36,765 bases of DNA. Origin: Devosia sp. (lineage in GTDB: Bacteria > Pseudomonadota > Alphaproteobacteria > Rhizobiales > Devosiaceae). Shown piece by piece: positions 1-11,153 of this stretch. The notes under the pieces were generated by a model, which saw only the letters and a list, made by a program, of their open reading frames with translations, was not told where the DNA came from and made no database searches. How positions within the stretch are numbered: position 1 is the first letter of the stretch; every line of letters starts with the position of its first letter. The position numbers were made by a program, and so were the translations under genes. The stretch covers positions 1 through 36,765 of the forward strand of contig JACDQI010000011.1 of NCBI GenBank assembly GCA_015657675.1, written 5' to 3'.

Positions 1-1
1 C

Positions 2-1120
2 CAGGACCAGGTGTTCTGCTTCACCCCGCGGGGCCGACTGATTGCCCTGCCGCGCGGCGCAACCCCCATCGACTTCGCCTATGCGCTGCATACCGATATC
101 GGCGACACCTGCGTCGGCGCCAAGATCAACGGCGCCATCATGCCGCTGGTGACCCAGCTGCGCTCCGGCGATGAAGTCGAGATTATCCGCGACCACAACC
201 ATCTGCCGCCCAGCAACTGGGAAAACATCGCCGCCACCGGCAAGGCCCGCTCGGCCATCCGCCGCGCCGTGCGCCAGGCCGCCCAGCAGCGCGCCTTCGC
301 GCTGGGTGAGCATGTGCTCGCTGTGATCCTCGAGCGCGAGGCGGTCAGCATCGATGACGCTGAAGGCAAGGCGCTGGGCGAGGCCCTCGGCTTTGCCGGC
401 AAGCGCGAGCTGCTGGTCGCGGTGGGGGAGGGCAAGGTCGCCTCCGACGCGGTGGCCACCGAACTCGCCGCGGTCAAGGGCCTGCGCAAGCGCCGCACCA
501 AGAAGATCGATCTGCCGGTGCCCGACAAGGCCGAGGGCTGGTTTGCATTGCGCGCCACTGACGTCTTCCGCTTCCGCGTCCCGGGTGGCCAGCGCTCTGG
601 CCCCAACGCCCGCGCGGCCCTCGAGCAGCTGGGCTTTAACACCGCCGTCTCGGTTTCGCCCGAAGGCGTGGTGCCCGGCGACCGGCTGGTCGGCATCATG
701 CGCCCCGGCGCGCCGATCGAAGTCTACCCGATCCATTCCGATGCGCTGGTCGAACTGCACGATTCCGATGTCGCATGGATCGACGTTCGCTGGGACATGA
801 CCGGTCGCGAGCACACGCTGCACAAGGCGGCGATTTCCGTGCTCTCGGTCAATCGGCCCGGCTCGCTCGCCCATCTCTCCGGGGCAATTGCGGCCTGCGA
901 GGCCAACATCCATAATATGACGATGCGGATGGACTCGCCGGACTTCCACAAGTTCATCATCGAACTCGAGGTGCGCGACCTGGCGCAGCTCACCGACGTG
1001 CTGTCCCAGATCAAGCTCACTTCCGGGCTCTCCTCGGCGCGCCGCGCCACCATCGCCGAGGCCAGTGCCCTCTCCACCCTCGAATGGGCCGAACCGGCCC
1101 GGCCAAAGGAGCCCGCGTGA
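2..1120 (+). CDS. rsh: RelA/SpoT homologue (bifunctional (p)ppGpp synthetase/hydrolase), C-terminal part
   Basis: This is the 3' part of a (p)ppGpp synthetase/hydrolase of the stringent response; the catalytic HD and synthetase domains lie upstream of the window. The frame is open from base 2. A TGS domain opens it ([19 protein letters not shown], then [11 protein letters not shown]), followed by a helical region. A C-terminal ACT domain begins about residue 285 ([21 protein letters not shown]). That order is the normal regulatory half of long RSH proteins. The TGA stop overlaps the GTG start of pyrE (GTGA). Alphaproteobacteria usually carry a single long RSH in front of pyrE or acpS, so rsh is the likely symbol, but relA or spoT labels are also used. 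Catalytic capacity cannot be judged here. Confidence 0.93.
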   Translation, partial: QDQVFCFTPRGRLIALPRGATPIDFAYALHTDIGDTCVGAKINGAIMPLVTQLRSGDEVEIIRDHNHLPPSNWENIAATGKARSAIRRAVRQAAQQRAFALGEHVLAVILEREAVSIDDAEGKALGEALGFAGKRELLVAVGEGKVASDAVATELAAVKGLRKRRTKKIDLPVPDKAEGWFALRATDVFRFRVPGGQRSGPNARAALEQLGFNTAVSVSPEGVVPGDRLVGIMRPGAPIEVYPIHSDALVELHDSDVAWIDVRWDMTGREHTLHKAAISVLSVNRPGSLAHLSGAIAACEANIHNMTMRMDSPDFHKFIIELEVRDLAQLTDVLSQIKLTSGLSSARRATIAEASALSTLEWAEPARPKEPA

Positions 1121-1701
1121 CCACCGAAGACGTGCTGAGCCTGTTCCGCGAGAGCGGCGCCCTGCTGCAGGGACATTTCATTCTGTCCTCCGGCCTGCGC
1201 TCGCCGGTGTTCTTGCAGAAGGCGCGCGTCTTCATGCATCCGGACAAGGCCGAAAAGCTCTGTAAGGCGCTGGCCGAAAAGATCATCGCCGCTGGCTATG
1301 GCGACGTCAGTCAGATCGTCTCGCCCGCCGTCGGCGGCATTATCCCGGGCTACGAGACGGCACGGCATCTCAAAAAGCCCGCCATCTATACCGAGCGCGT
1401 CAACGGCGTCTTCGAGTTGCGCCGCGGCTTCGAGATCGCGCCGGGCGAAAAGGTCATCATTGTCGAGGACATCGTTTCCACCGGCCTCTCGATCCGTGAA
1501 TGCATCGACGCCGTCCGCCGCATCGGCGCGAACGTCGTGGCAGCCGCCTGCCTGATCGACCGCAGCGCCGGCGAGGCCGATATCGGCGTGCCGCTGATCG
1601 CGCTGACCCAGTACAAGGTCCCGGCCTATCCTGCCGACCAGTTGCCGCCCGAACTGGCGGCCATCCCCGCCATCAAGCCGGGCTCGCGGGGGCTGGCGTG
1701 A
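1117..1701 (+). CDS. pyrE: Orotate phosphoribosyltransferase
   Basis: Joins orotate to PRPP to give orotidine 5'-monophosphate in de novo pyrimidine synthesis; cytosolic. The 194-residue product has the type I phosphoribosyltransferase PRPP-binding motif [14 protein letters not shown] in the middle and an N-terminal substrate hood ([17 protein letters not shown]). I chose GTG at 1117 because it overlaps the rsh stop as GTGA and has an AAAGGA ribosome binding site six bases upstream. An ATG at 1084 lies inside the rsh coding end and adds a segment unlike the family. The stop overlaps the GTG of acpS, so rsh-pyrE-acpS look translationally coupled. Confidence 0.95.
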   Translation: MTTEDVLSLFRESGALLQGHFILSSGLRSPVFLQKARVFMHPDKAEKLCKALAEKIIAAGYGDVSQIVSPAVGGIIPGYETARHLKKPAIYTERVNGVFELRRGFEIAPGEKVIIVEDIVSTGLSIRECIDAVRRIGANVVAAACLIDRSAGEADIGVPLIALTQYKVPAYPADQLPPELAAIPAIKPGSRGLA

Positions 1702-2117
1702 TCATCGGCCTCGGCAACGACCTCTGCGAGATCTCGCGCGTCGAAAAGACCCTGGTGCGCTATGGCGAGCGCTTCACCCAGCGCTGCTTTACCGAGCTCG
1801 AACGCCGTAAGTCCGACGCCCGGGCGCAACGCGCGGCGAGCTACGCCAAGCGCTTCGCCGCCAAGGAGGCCTGCGCCAAGGCACTTGGCACCGGCATGAG
1901 CTGGGGCGTCTATTGGCGTGACCTCGGCGTGGTCAATCTGCCCTCCGGCAAGCCCACCATGAAACTCACCAATGGTGCAGCCCGCGCGCTGGAACGGCTT
2001 GTGCCGGCCGGCATGAAGCCTCATATCCACCTCACCATTACCGACGATGGCGGCATGGCCCAGGCCTTTGTCATCATCGAAGCGCTGCCCGTTGACCAGG
2101 CGGCAGCGCTCCCGTAA
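1698..2117 (+). CDS. acpS: Holo-[acyl-carrier-protein] synthase
   Basis: Transfers 4'-phosphopantetheine from CoA to apo-acyl carrier protein, activating it for fatty acid synthesis. The 139-residue protein shows both family signatures: the N-terminal [16 protein letters not shown] block with the Mg-binding Asp, and [15 protein letters not shown] with the catalytic Glu. The GTG start at 1698 overlaps the pyrE stop (GTGA) and puts the GLGND motif at the very N-terminus, as in the family; the frame is open further upstream but that would be inside pyrE. The length is normal. lepB follows after 28 bases. Confidence 0.95.
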   Translation: MIIGLGNDLCEISRVEKTLVRYGERFTQRCFTELERRKSDARAQRAASYAKRFAAKEACAKALGTGMSWGVYWRDLGVVNLPSGKPTMKLTNGAARALERLVPAGMKPHIHLTITDDGGMAQAFVIIEALPVDQAAALP

Positions 2118-2145
2118 CCGTTTTCACCCAAAGGTCTGGGACCAG

Positions 2146-2910
2146 ATGAACCAAGCAGCCACCAAGGTGGAAAAGAAAAAGACCGTGCGCAGCGAACTGG
2201 TCGACACCATCGTGGTGATCGCCGAGGCGCTGATCATCGCCGTGCTGTTCCGCACTTTCCTCTTCCAGCCGTTCTCGATCCCTACCGGCTCCATGCAGTC
2301 CACGCTGATGATCGGCGACTACTTCGTCGCCAGCAAATTCAGCTACGGCTACGGCAAGTATTCCTTCGTCGTGCCGCTTCCCGTGAATGGGCGCCTCTTC
2401 GGCAGCCTGCCCCAGCAGGGCGACGTCGTGGTGTTCCACAACGAGGCCAGCAACGAGGACTACATAAAGCGCCTCATCGGTCTGCCCGGCGACAAGGTGC
2501 AGATGAAGGAAGGCCGGCTCTATCTCAATGGTACCCTCGTCGAACGCGAAAAGATCGGTGAAACCATCGATCGCGACAGCCAGAACCGCGATGCACCGGT
2601 GACGGTCTACAAGGAAACCCTGCCCAACGGCGTCACGCACACCATCCAGGAAGTCTCCGACGACCAGCCGCTCGACAACACCGCAGAGTATGTCGTGCCG
2701 GAAGGCCATTACTTCATGATGGGTGACAATCGCGACCGCTCACAGGATTCCCGCGTGCTCAGCGCCGTTGGCTACGTGCCGCTCGATAACCTGATCGGCA
2801 AGGCGGAAGCGCGCTTCTTCTCGGTCAAGGACAACCGCGCCCCCTGGGCCGTCTGGGAATGGCCCGAGACGCTGCGGTTGGACCGGATGTTCCAGTCCGT
2901 CTATCAGTAA
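2146..2910 (+). CDS. lepB: Signal peptidase I
   Basis: Inner-membrane serine protease that cleaves signal peptides from exported proteins on the periplasmic side. The 254-residue protein has a charged N-terminus, one clear membrane segment at about residues 20-40, and box B with the nucleophile (IPTGSMQSTLMIGD, Ser49). Next come the general-base lysine in DYIKRLIGLPGD (Lys108) and the C-terminal MGDNRDRSQDSR box. ATG 2146 gives a short cytosolic tail before the membrane segment. The frame is open upstream into acpS, but that part does not look like LepB. The TAA stop overlaps the rnc ATG by one base (TAATG). lepB-rnc-era is a common proteobacterial order. Confidence 0.95.
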   Translation: MNQAATKVEKKKTVRSELVDTIVVIAEALIIAVLFRTFLFQPFSIPTGSMQSTLMIGDYFVASKFSYGYGKYSFVVPLPVNGRLFGSLPQQGDVVVFHNEASNEDYIKRLIGLPGDKVQMKEGRLYLNGTLVEREKIGETIDRDSQNRDAPVTVYKETLPNGVTHTIQEVSDDQPLDNTAEYVVPEGHYFMMGDNRDRSQDSRVLSAVGYVPLDNLIGKAEARFFSVKDNRAPWAVWEWPETLRLDRMFQSVYQ

Positions 2911-3614
2911 TGGTCAAGGCACGCGGGCACGACAAGCTGGAAGCCCGTCTGGGCTACCGCTTCGCGGACCCGGACCTGCTCGACCGCGCGCTCACCCATT
3001 CGAGCGCCGTCTCTCCCGGCAAGCGGGTCGAGCGCAGCTACCAGCGGCTCGAGTTCCTGGGCGACCGGGTGCTCGGACTGGTGGTGGCGGACATGCTCTA
3101 CCGCCGCCTGCCCAAGGCCAACGAGGGCGAGCTCAGCCGCTCGCTCAATAGCCTCGTGCGGAAGGAGACCTGCGCCGCCATCGCCCGCGAGCTCGAACTG
3201 GGCAAGCACATGAACCTGGGCGAGAGCGAAGCCCGGACCGGCGGCGCCAGCAAGGAAGCCATCCTCGGCGACATTGCCGAGGCGGTGATCGGCGCCATCT
3301 ATTGTGACGCCGGCCTCGGTCAGGCCTATGAGGTGGTCGAACGCCTCTTCGGGCAGCATATCAGCCAGGCTGGAAATGTGCGGGCCGACCCAAAAACTAC
3401 GCTGCAGGAATGGGCCCAGGCCAAGGGCCTCGAACCGCCCATCTACCACGAAGTCGAACGCACTGGCCCCGACCATGCGCCCGAGTTCACCATCTCGGTG
3501 AAGATCGGCGCCTATGAGCCGCTCACCGCCACCGGCCCGAGCAAGAAGCTCGCCGAACACAAGGCCGCCGAACGCTTTCTCGTCCGCGAAAAAGTCTGGC
3601 GCGAAACACTTTGA
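2910..3614 (+). CDS. rnc: Ribonuclease III
   Basis: Endonuclease that cuts double-stranded RNA, mainly rRNA precursors and some mRNAs. The 234-residue protein has the RNase III signature YQRLEFLGDRVLGLVV with its catalytic acidic residues. A second acidic motif follows (ILGDIAEAVIGAIY), and the C-terminal third is a double-stranded-RNA-binding domain (DPKTTLQEWAQ, then GPSKKLAEHKAAERFL). Start ATG 2910 shares one base with the lepB stop. The stop overlaps the TTG start of era. Length and domain order are normal. Confidence 0.95.
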   Translation: MVKARGHDKLEARLGYRFADPDLLDRALTHSSAVSPGKRVERSYQRLEFLGDRVLGLVVADMLYRRLPKANEGELSRSLNSLVRKETCAAIARELELGKHMNLGESEARTGGASKEAILGDIAEAVIGAIYCDAGLGQAYEVVERLFGQHISQAGNVRADPKTTLQEWAQAKGLEPPIYHEVERTGPDHAPEFTISVKIGAYEPLTATGPSKKLAEHKAAERFLVREKVWRETL

Positions 3615-4554
3615 CCGATCCGAACGAAACCGACCCGAACACGCCGCTGGCGACGCCGACCGACACCACCCGCTGCGGCTTCATTGCCCTGGTGGGTGCA
3701 CCGAATGCCGGCAAGTCGACGCTGCTTAATTCGCTGGTCGGCACCAAAGTCTCGATCGTCACCCACAAGGCCCAGACCACCCGCGCCCAGATCCGCGGTG
3801 TCGTCACCGAGGGGCAGAGCCAGGTGATCTTCGTCGACACTCCGGGCATCTTTGCGCCCAAGCGCCGCCTCGACCGCGCCATGGTGGAAGCCGCCTGGAG
3901 CGGCGCCGGCGATGCTGACTTCGTGGCACTTATTGTCGATGCCGAAAGGGGTCTGACGCCGGAAGTTGAATCTCTGCTTGAAGGCCTCGACGCGGTCCGC
4001 AACCCGCGCGTGCTGGTGCTCAACAAGATCGACCTGATCAAGCGCGAAAAGCTGCTGGCGCTGTCCGAAGCGCTGAACGCCCGGCTCCGGTTCGACCAGA
4101 CCTTCATGATCTCGGCCACCAAGGGCGACGGCGTGCGCGATCTGCTGGCCTGGGCCGAAGCCAATGCCCCGCTCGGGCCCTGGCACTTCCCGGAAGATCA
4201 CCTCACCGATCTCACCATGGCGCTCACCTCGGCCGAAGTGACGCGCGAAAAGCTGTTCCTCAGGATCCACGACGAGATCCCCTACAACGCTACGGTCGAG
4301 ACGAGAAGTTCACCATCCAGAAGGATGGCTCCTACCGCATCGACCAGGTGATCTACGTCACCCGCGACACTCACAAGAAGATCATCCTGGGCGCCGGCGG
4401 CGCCACCATCAAGTCGATCGGCGCGGACTCGCGGGCCGAGCTGATGGACATCTTCGAGACCAAGGTGCACCTCTTCCTTTTCGTCAAGGTACGCGAAAAG
4501 TGGGGCGACGACCCCGAGCGCTACCGCGAGATGGGGCTGGACTGGACCAAATAA
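3611..4554 (+). CDS. era: GTPase Era (frameshifted near 4301-4305)
   Basis: Era is a GTPase that binds 16S rRNA and assists 30S ribosome assembly. Frame 1 carries the GTPase domain: G1 ALVGAPNAGKST (residues about 26-37), G3 DTPG and G4 NKID. It continues to IPYNATVET and then runs into a stop at 4351. The next frame supplies the missing KH domain (KKIILGAGGATIKSIG) and ends at 4554. One missing base at about 4301-4305 would restore GAG-AAG-TTC and an intact 314-residue Era, the usual length. The TTG start at 3611 overlaps the rnc stop. Era is normally essential, so an error in the sequence is the likeliest explanation; a real mutation cannot be excluded from this read alone. Confidence 0.93.
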
Positions 4555-4572
4555 GCCAGGAACAAGTAAGCC

Positions 4573-5295
4573 ATGGAATGGAGCGGTGAAGGGCTCATCA
4601 TCGGCGTCCGGCGCCATGGCGAGACCAGCGTCATCGCCGAGGTCATGGTCGAGGGCAGGGGGCGACAGCTCGGGCTGATCCGCGGTGGCCGATCCAGCAA
4701 GCTTGCCGCCACGCTGCAGCCAGGCAACTCCGTGCAGATCACCTGGCGAGCCCGCCTTGAGGAGCATCTCGGGCTCTTCACCACGATCGAGGTCACCGAC
4801 TCGCGCGCCGCCTCGCTGATCGTCGACCGCACCCGCCTCTATGCCAGTCAGCTGCTCTGCGACCACCTGCGCCTCTTGCCCGAGCGCGACGCACATGACC
4901 GCCTGCTCGGCCTCTCGATCCGCATTCTCGATGGCAACCTGTCGCCCAATGCACTCGGCATGGCGCTGGCCCGTTTCGAACTGACGCTGCTCGACGAACT
5001 GGGCTTTGGCCTCGATCTCTCGAGCTGCGCCATGACTGGAGTGACCTCGGGCCTCACCCACGTCTCGCCAAAGTCCGGCCGCGCCGTCTGTCTGGCCGCC
5101 GCCGCCCCCTATATCGGTCGGCTGCTCGAACTGCCGGCCTTCCTCCTAGAGGATGCTCCGGCCACGCCGTCCGACCTCGAGGCCGCCTTTGCGCTGACCG
5201 GCTATTTCCTCGACATGCACGTCTGGTCTGCCCGCCAGATCGACCCGCCATCCACCCGCGCGTCATTGGTCGCGATCCTCTGCGATCCGATATGA
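4573..5295 (+). CDS. recO: DNA repair protein RecO
   Basis: RecO works with RecF and RecR to load RecA onto SSB-coated single-stranded DNA. The 240-residue protein starts with the typical OB-fold (MEWSGEGLIIGVRRHGETS) and continues as the helical C-terminal domain. ELGFGLDLSSCAMTG and YVSPKSGRAV-like sequence (HVSPKSGRAVCLAAA) sit where the family has its zinc-binding loop, but only one of the usual cysteines is clear, as in many alphaproteobacterial RecO proteins. It follows era by 18 bases, the standard rnc-era-recO arrangement, and precedes parC by 34 bases. Confidence 0.92.
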   Translation: MEWSGEGLIIGVRRHGETSVIAEVMVEGRGRQLGLIRGGRSSKLAATLQPGNSVQITWRARLEEHLGLFTTIEVTDSRAASLIVDRTRLYASQLLCDHLRLLPERDAHDRLLGLSIRILDGNLSPNALGMALARFELTLLDELGFGLDLSSCAMTGVTSGLTHVSPKSGRAVCLAAAAPYIGRLLELPAFLLEDAPATPSDLEAAFALTGYFLDMHVWSARQIDPPSTRASLVAILCDPI

Positions 5296-5329
5296 TGCCG
5301 GCGTGATTCGCCCGACCCAGAAAGCCTAG

Positions 5330-7576
5330 ATGTCCGACGCCGACACCTCGCCGCCCGCCGACGATCAACGCATTGTCGACCTGCGCAAGGCGCTTGAAGA
5401 GCGCTATCTGAGCTATGCGCTCTCCACCATCACGCAGCGCGCCCTGCCGGACGCCCGCGATGGGCTCAAGCCCGTGCATCGGCGCATCTTGCATGGCATG
5501 CGGCTGCTGCGGCTCGATCCGGATGGTGCCTACAAGAAGTCGGCCAAGGTCGTCGGCGACGTCATGGGTTCGTTCCACCCGCATGGCGATCAGTCGATCT
5601 ATGACGCGCTGGTCCGCCTCGCGCAGGACTTTTCCATGCGCTACCCGCTGGCAGACGGGCAGGGCAATTTCGGCAACATCGACGGCGATAGCGCCGCCGC
5701 CATGCGCTACACCGAAACCCGCATGACCGACGTCGCCATGCGCCTGATGGAGGGCATGGCCGAGAACGCTGTCGACTTCAAACCGACCTATGACGGCTCC
5801 AACGAAGAGCCCGAAGTCCTGCCCGCCAACTTCCCCAACCTGCTGGCCAATGGCAGCCAGGGCATCGCCGTGGGCATGGCCACCTCGGTGCCGCCGCACA
5901 ATGTCGCCGAACTCTGCGACGCCGCGCTGCACCTGATCATGAATCCCACGGCCGAGAGCCGTGACTTGCTGCATTTCATTCCGGGACCGGATTTCCCCAC
6001 CGGAGGCATCCTCGTCGAAAGCGCCTCCAGCATCGCCAATGCCTATGCCACCGGCCGCGGCTCGTTCCGCCTGCGTGCCCGCTGGGAAGTCGAACAAAAG
6101 GGCCGCGGCGTCTACCAGATCGTCGTCACCGAGATTCCCTACGGCGTGCAAAAGAGCCGGCTGGTCGAAAAGATCGCGGAACTGCTGCTGGCCAAGAAGC
6201 TGCCGCTCCTCAAGGACGTGCGCGACGAGAGCGCCGACGACATTCGGCTGGTGCTCGAGCCGCGCGTCGGCACAGTCGACCCGGTCATCCTGATGGAGCA
6301 GCTCTTCCGCCTCTCCGATCTGGAGCAGCGCATCCCGCTCAACCTCAATGTCCTCGACAAGGGCACCACGCCCAAGGTCATGAGCCTTGCCGAGGCGCTC
6401 AAGGCCTGGCTGGCCCATCGCAAGGATGTGCTCGTTCGTCGCACCCAGCACCGGCTCGACCAGATTACCCATCGGCTCGAAGTGCTCGATGGTTACATCA
6501 TCGCTTATCTCAACCTCGACGAGGTGATCCGTATCATCCGCGAGGAGGATGATGCCAAGGCCTCGTTGATCGCCGCCTTCAGCCTTACCGACGTGCAGGC
6601 CGAAGCCATACTCAACATGCGCCTGCGCTCGCTGCGCAAACTCGAGGAAATAGAGCTCCGCACCGAACACAAGACTCTGACTGACGAGCATGCGCACCTG
6701 ACCGCGCTGCTCGGCTCGGAGAAAAAGCAGTGGGGCGAGATCACCACCCAGGTCACCGACCTGCGCAAGGCCTATGGCCCGAACACCACCGTCGGCAAGC
6801 GCCGCACCACCTTTGCTGCCGCCCCCGACGCCGACTTCGACGAAATCTCCGTGGCCATGATCGAGCGCGAGCCGATCACCGTGATCCTCTCCGAAAAGGG
6901 TTGGATCCGCGCCATGAAGGGCCACACTTCCGAGATCGACGAAAAGAGCTTCAAGACCGGCGACCGGCTCAAGCTGTTCCGCCACGCTGAAACCACCGAC
7001 AAGCTGCTGCTCCTCACCACAGGCGGCAAGGTCTACACGCTGGGCGGCGACAAACTGCCGGGCGGCCGCAGCCAGGGCGAGCCGGTGCGGCTCATGGTCG
7101 ACATCGAGGAGGGGCAGGACATTGTCGAGCTCTTCGTCTACAAGCCCGGCGCCAAGCGCATCCTCGTGTCCAACGTCGGCAACGGCTTTGTCGTGGCCGA
7201 GGACGAACTGATCGCCAATACCCGCAAGGGCAAGCAGGTGCTCAATGTATCAGGCACCGAGGAAGCCAAGCTTGTGGTGCCCGTCAGCGGCGACACCGTC
7301 GCGGTGATCGGCGAGAACCGCAAGATGCTGGTCTTCCCGCTGATCCAGCTGCCGGAAATGACCCGCGGCAAAGGCGTGCGCCTGCAACGCTACAAGGACG
7401 GCGGCATCTCGGACCTGAAGACCTTCACCGCCGCCGACGGTCTCACCTGGACCGATTCCTCCGGCCGCACCTACACCAAGCCGATGGCTGAACTCACCGA
7501 ATGGATCGCCGACCGCGCCGGCGCTGGCCGCCAGCCCCCCAACGGCTTCCCGCGCAACAACAAGTTTGTCGGCTAG
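5330..7576 (+). CDS. parC: DNA topoisomerase IV subunit A
   Basis: The DNA-cutting subunit of topoisomerase IV, which unlinks daughter chromosomes together with ParE. The 748-residue protein has the gyrase/topo IV A breakage-reunion domain, with active-site Tyr127 in AMRYTETRM, the QRDR segment [15 protein letters not shown], and the [16 protein letters not shown] block. C-terminal beta-pinwheel repeats are degenerate. GyrA would normally carry a clear GQRG-GKG box in the tail, which I do not see, and position after recO is typical of alphaproteobacterial parC. At the site equivalent to E. coli Ser80 there is Gln88, and Asp92 stands for Glu84. Convergent with the EEP gene 19 bases downstream. 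Confidence 0.94.
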   Translation: MSDADTSPPADDQRIVDLRKALEERYLSYALSTITQRALPDARDGLKPVHRRILHGMRLLRLDPDGAYKKSAKVVGDVMGSFHPHGDQSIYDALVRLAQDFSMRYPLADGQGNFGNIDGDSAAAMRYTETRMTDVAMRLMEGMAENAVDFKPTYDGSNEEPEVLPANFPNLLANGSQGIAVGMATSVPPHNVAELCDAALHLIMNPTAESRDLLHFIPGPDFPTGGILVESASSIANAYATGRGSFRLRARWEVEQKGRGVYQIVVTEIPYGVQKSRLVEKIAELLLAKKLPLLKDVRDESADDIRLVLEPRVGTVDPVILMEQLFRLSDLEQRIPLNLNVLDKGTTPKVMSLAEALKAWLAHRKDVLVRRTQHRLDQITHRLEVLDGYIIAYLNLDEVIRIIREEDDAKASLIAAFSLTDVQAEAILNMRLRSLRKLEEIELRTEHKTLTDEHAHLTALLGSEKKQWGEITTQVTDLRKAYGPNTTVGKRRTTFAAAPDADFDEISVAMIEREPITVILSEKGWIRAMKGHTSEIDEKSFKTGDRLKLFRHAETTDKLLLLTTGGKVYTLGGDKLPGGRSQGEPVRLMVDIEEGQDIVELFVYKPGAKRILVSNVGNGFVVAEDELIANTRKGKQVLNVSGTEEAKLVVPVSGDTVAVIGENRKMLVFPLIQLPEMTRGKGVRLQRYKDGGISDLKTFTAADGLTWTDSSGRTYTKPMAELTEWIADRAGAGRQPPNGFPRNNKFVG

Positions 7577-7595
7577 GCCTTTCGGCTAGCAGCGC

Positions 7596-8645
7596 TCAGG
7601 GCTTGCAGCAATCCGGCTGCAGGTTGGCCGGTGTTACCGAGAACGTCACCACGATCGGCAGGTGATCGCTGCCGGTGTCGGCTGCCGCGTGCAGGGCGTG
7701 CACGGCGATAGGTCCGCGCGTCAGCACATGGTCGAGCGGCAGCAGCGGGAAAGTGTCCATCAGCCCGTCGGGGAAGAACCGGTGCGGCGCCGTGAAGCGC
7801 AGCGGGAAGGTGACGAGGTTCCGCGTCTGCCGGTCAAGCATGCTGCGCATGGCAAAGTCACGCAGCGCATAGGACCAGGGCGTCGAGTTGAAGTCGCCGA
7901 CGACGAGCAACGGCCCCTTGGCAGCCTTGACCGCCTCGCTCAGCGCTTCGAACTGCATGGTCTGCCGCGCCACTGGAATAGGCCAGTCGAGATGCGTCGT
8001 CAGCACCGAGAACGTTGTGCCGTCGGATAGCTTGAATGTCGCGACGATGCGCGCCGTGCGTTGCTTCCCGTAGGCATCATTGGGGCAGGCGCCATCCTCT
8101 TCTGCTTCCTCGAACGGCAGCTTGGAGTAGATCGCGATATTGGCCCGCTTGCCGCCACGACACTGCGCAAAATAGGGATACTTTGATTTGAGCAGGGGGT
8201 GCAGTTCGCTCGACTGCTCACCAAAATACTCCTGCAGCGCGATGATGTCGGGTTGCTCGGCATCGATCACCGCCCGAACCCGCGCCATGTCGAAGTTGAG
8301 CCCGAAGACATTGTGCGTCATCAGCTTGAGCACCGGGCGGTTGTCGGTCGGGAGTGGATCGCGCGGCATGAAACCGCCCACCACTTCCGGCACAAAGATG
8401 ACGCCCGACGCCAGGAAACCGACGCTGGCCGCGCCCACAACCCATCTCTTCCAACGTCCGCGCCCGAAAATCAGCAGCGACAGGATTAAGGCAAACACGG
8501 CGCCCAGGAAGAGCAGCACCTGGAAATGGTTGAGCAGGTCGAACTGCGGCACAGCAAAGCCGAGCAGGGCCATCACAGCCAGGCCGGCCAGCACGAACGT
8601 ACTGAGCGCAATCAGGAGTCGGACGCCGCCGAGGATCAGTTTCAT
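7596..8645 (-). CDS. Membrane-anchored endonuclease/exonuclease/phosphatase family protein
   Basis: The 349-residue protein has about three N-terminal membrane helices (residues about 3-85) and then an EEP hydrolase domain. Visible EEP motifs in order are THNVFGLN, ALQEYFGE (catalytic Glu), TTHLDWP, VVGDFNSTPWS (Asp/Asn pair), LDHVL and GSDHLPIVV (catalytic His). All metal and catalytic positions look intact, so it is probably an active Mg-dependent phosphodiesterase or nuclease with its domain outside the inner membrane; the substrate is unknown. I chose ATG at 8645, where the first membrane helix begins; the open frame upstream reaches into bpt. It lies 22 bases downstream of bpt and is probably co-transcribed. 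Confidence 0.85.
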   Translation of the reverse strand: MKLILGGVRLLIALSTFVLAGLAVMALLGFAVPQFDLLNHFQVLLFLGAVFALILSLLIFGRGRWKRWVVGAASVGFLASGVIFVPEVVGGFMPRDPLPTDNRPVLKLMTHNVFGLNFDMARVRAVIDAEQPDIIALQEYFGEQSSELHPLLKSKYPYFAQCRGGKRANIAIYSKLPFEEAEEDGACPNDAYGKQRTARIVATFKLSDGTTFSVLTTHLDWPIPVARQTMQFEALSEAVKAAKGPLLVVGDFNSTPWSYALRDFAMRSMLDRQTRNLVTFPLRFTAPHRFFPDGLMDTFPLLPLDHVLTRGPIAVHALHAAADTGSDHLPIVVTFSVTPANLQPDCCKP

Positions 8646-8667
8646 TCGAATTCCGGACGCGTTGTGG

Positions 8668-9396
8668 TCAGTCGAGACGGCGCCAGCCGAGCGGACCACG
8701 TTGCACTTCAAGAGGATGGAAGCGACCCTTGTAGGCCATCTTGGGCGAGTCTTTCACCCAATAACCGAGATAGACATAGCTCAGTCCGGCCAGTTTCACC
8801 TGGCTGATGTGATCAAGGATGAGCAAATTTCCGAGACCGCGCGCTTTGAGCGCCGGGTCGAAGAAGCTGTAGACCATCGAGAGGCCGTCCGGCATCACGT
8901 CGGTCAGTGCCAGCGCCACAAGTGGCCGGCCGGGCAGGGAGTTGATCCGGTATTCGACCAGGATCGTCTGCACCGGCGTATCCTCGACCATGTATTCATA
9001 GTCGACAAAGCTCATCTGCGTCATGCCGCCGCCGGCATGCCGAGCCTCGAGATAGCGCTTAAACAGCGCGAACTGTTCGGCCGTCGCGCGCGGCGGGCAG
9101 ACTTCTACCGAGATATCGCTATTGGCCTTGAGCACGCGCCGATAACGAGGCGAGACCTCGAACTCCCCGGCCACGATACGCACCGACTGGCACGCCGCGC
9201 AGCCATCGCAGGCCGGCCGGTAGATGAGGTTCTGGCTGCGGCGGAAGCCGTTGTCGCTCAGAAGGTGGTGCAGCGTCGTCGCGCGCCGACCAGTCAGATG
9301 AGTGAAGAGTTTGCGTTCCTGCCGACCGGGCAGGTACGGGCAAGGCATGGCGGCCGTAAGGAAAAGCTGGGTGTTTTCCGGCGTCTGATCCGTCAT
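8668..9396 (-). CDS. bpt: Aspartate/glutamate leucyltransferase (Bpt/ATE family)
   Basis: Attaches leucine (or arginine in the ATE subgroup) from aminoacyl-tRNA to the N-terminal Asp or Glu of proteins, marking them for N-end-rule degradation through ClpS/ClpAP. The 242-residue protein has the N-terminal MPCPYLPGRQERKLFTHL block and the cysteine-rich RPACDGCAACQSVRI segment (Cys63, Cys66, Cys69, with Cys19 upstream). It also has the C-terminal GYWVKDSPKMAYKGRFHPLE signature. Sequence alone does not separate Leu from Arg specificity; Bpt is the usual assignment for short proteobacterial members. It precedes the EEP gene and follows the RDD gene on the same strand. Confidence 0.92.
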   Translation of the reverse strand: MTDQTPENTQLFLTAAMPCPYLPGRQERKLFTHLTGRRATTLHHLLSDNGFRRSQNLIYRPACDGCAACQSVRIVAGEFEVSPRYRRVLKANSDISVEVCPPRATAEQFALFKRYLEARHAGGGMTQMSFVDYEYMVEDTPVQTILVEYRINSLPGRPLVALALTDVMPDGLSMVYSFFDPALKARGLGNLLILDHISQVKLAGLSYVYLGYWVKDSPKMAYKGRFHPLEVQRGPLGWRRLD

Positions 9397-9459
9397 GAGC
9401 GGCCTGTGAAATCCATCCGCTCACCCTACGCCGGGTTCCCGCGGGGGGCAACCTTACCG

Positions 9460-9964
9460 CTAGGCGGCGCGGACACGCTGCCAATGCCGGATCATCGGCG
9501 AGCGCCGCACCATCAGCGTGCCGGTGACGAGGTCCTGCACCATCTCACGCGCGCGTGAAAAGGGCAATGGCGAGCGATACCGGCCAGGCGATCCAGACCG
9601 TCACCCAGAAGACCACGGGGTGGATGAGGATTTTCCAGCCGTCCAGCGGGCGGCCGCGCGTCGGCGTCAGCACCAGGTCGAACATCCACATGCCCACCGT
9701 CGCGCGCATCGGCGAGCCAAGGGTCAGCGTGTAGTAGGCGACGATCACCACCGGAATGATCAGCGGCAGCGCAACCGCCCCGAGACCCAGCGTGAAGATG
9801 CTCAAGATCAGGCCGACGACAAACAGCATCGCCATGAACGCAATCATCAGCGCCAGATCGATGATGTAGGCCATCACCCGGCGGCCGAGGACGCCAGCAA
9901 ACAGCTCCGGCGCGGTGGTCGGGTCGGGCAGGGCAGGGCGATTTGGCGTCATCGTGGTGCTCAT
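9460..9964 (-). CDS. RDD-family membrane protein (frameshifted near 9551-9559)
   Basis: Small integral membrane protein of the RDD family; function unknown, with transport or stress roles proposed for some members. The first frame has the RDD opening FAGVLGRRVMAYIIDLALM and several membrane helices, and ends prematurely with LFTRA-stop at 9545. The next frame gives the expected tail EMVQDLVTGTLMVRRSPMI and stops at 9460. The break falls in an alternating CG stretch (ACGCGCGCGTGAG); one extra base or a lost CG pair would explain it. Corrected length is about 167 residues. Start ATG 9964 is favoured, but ATG 9952 four codons later is also possible. It lies between hemB and bpt. Confidence 0.75.
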
Positions 9965-10010
9965 GCCGCAATAGATAAGAGGCCCTGGCCCCCGCGCAAG
10001 ACCTGCAAAC

Positions 10011-11023
<1,013 letters not shown>

Positions 11024-11153
11024 GTCGGGTCTCCGAGAAAGCTGCCGCTTCCTAGCGCCAGATCGGCCTGCGGCAAAGCCCCAAGCGAGCCGAAAGCTTG
11101 TCGCAGCGGCGTGTCGAGGTTATGAACCTGCCGACGCTGCATCAGGATGCCCC

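Noticed and set aside
5054-6985. A 643-codon open frame opposite parC
   Set aside because: It lies fully antisense to a clear parC; long shadow frames are expected in GC-rich DNA, and its product has no recognisable domain.
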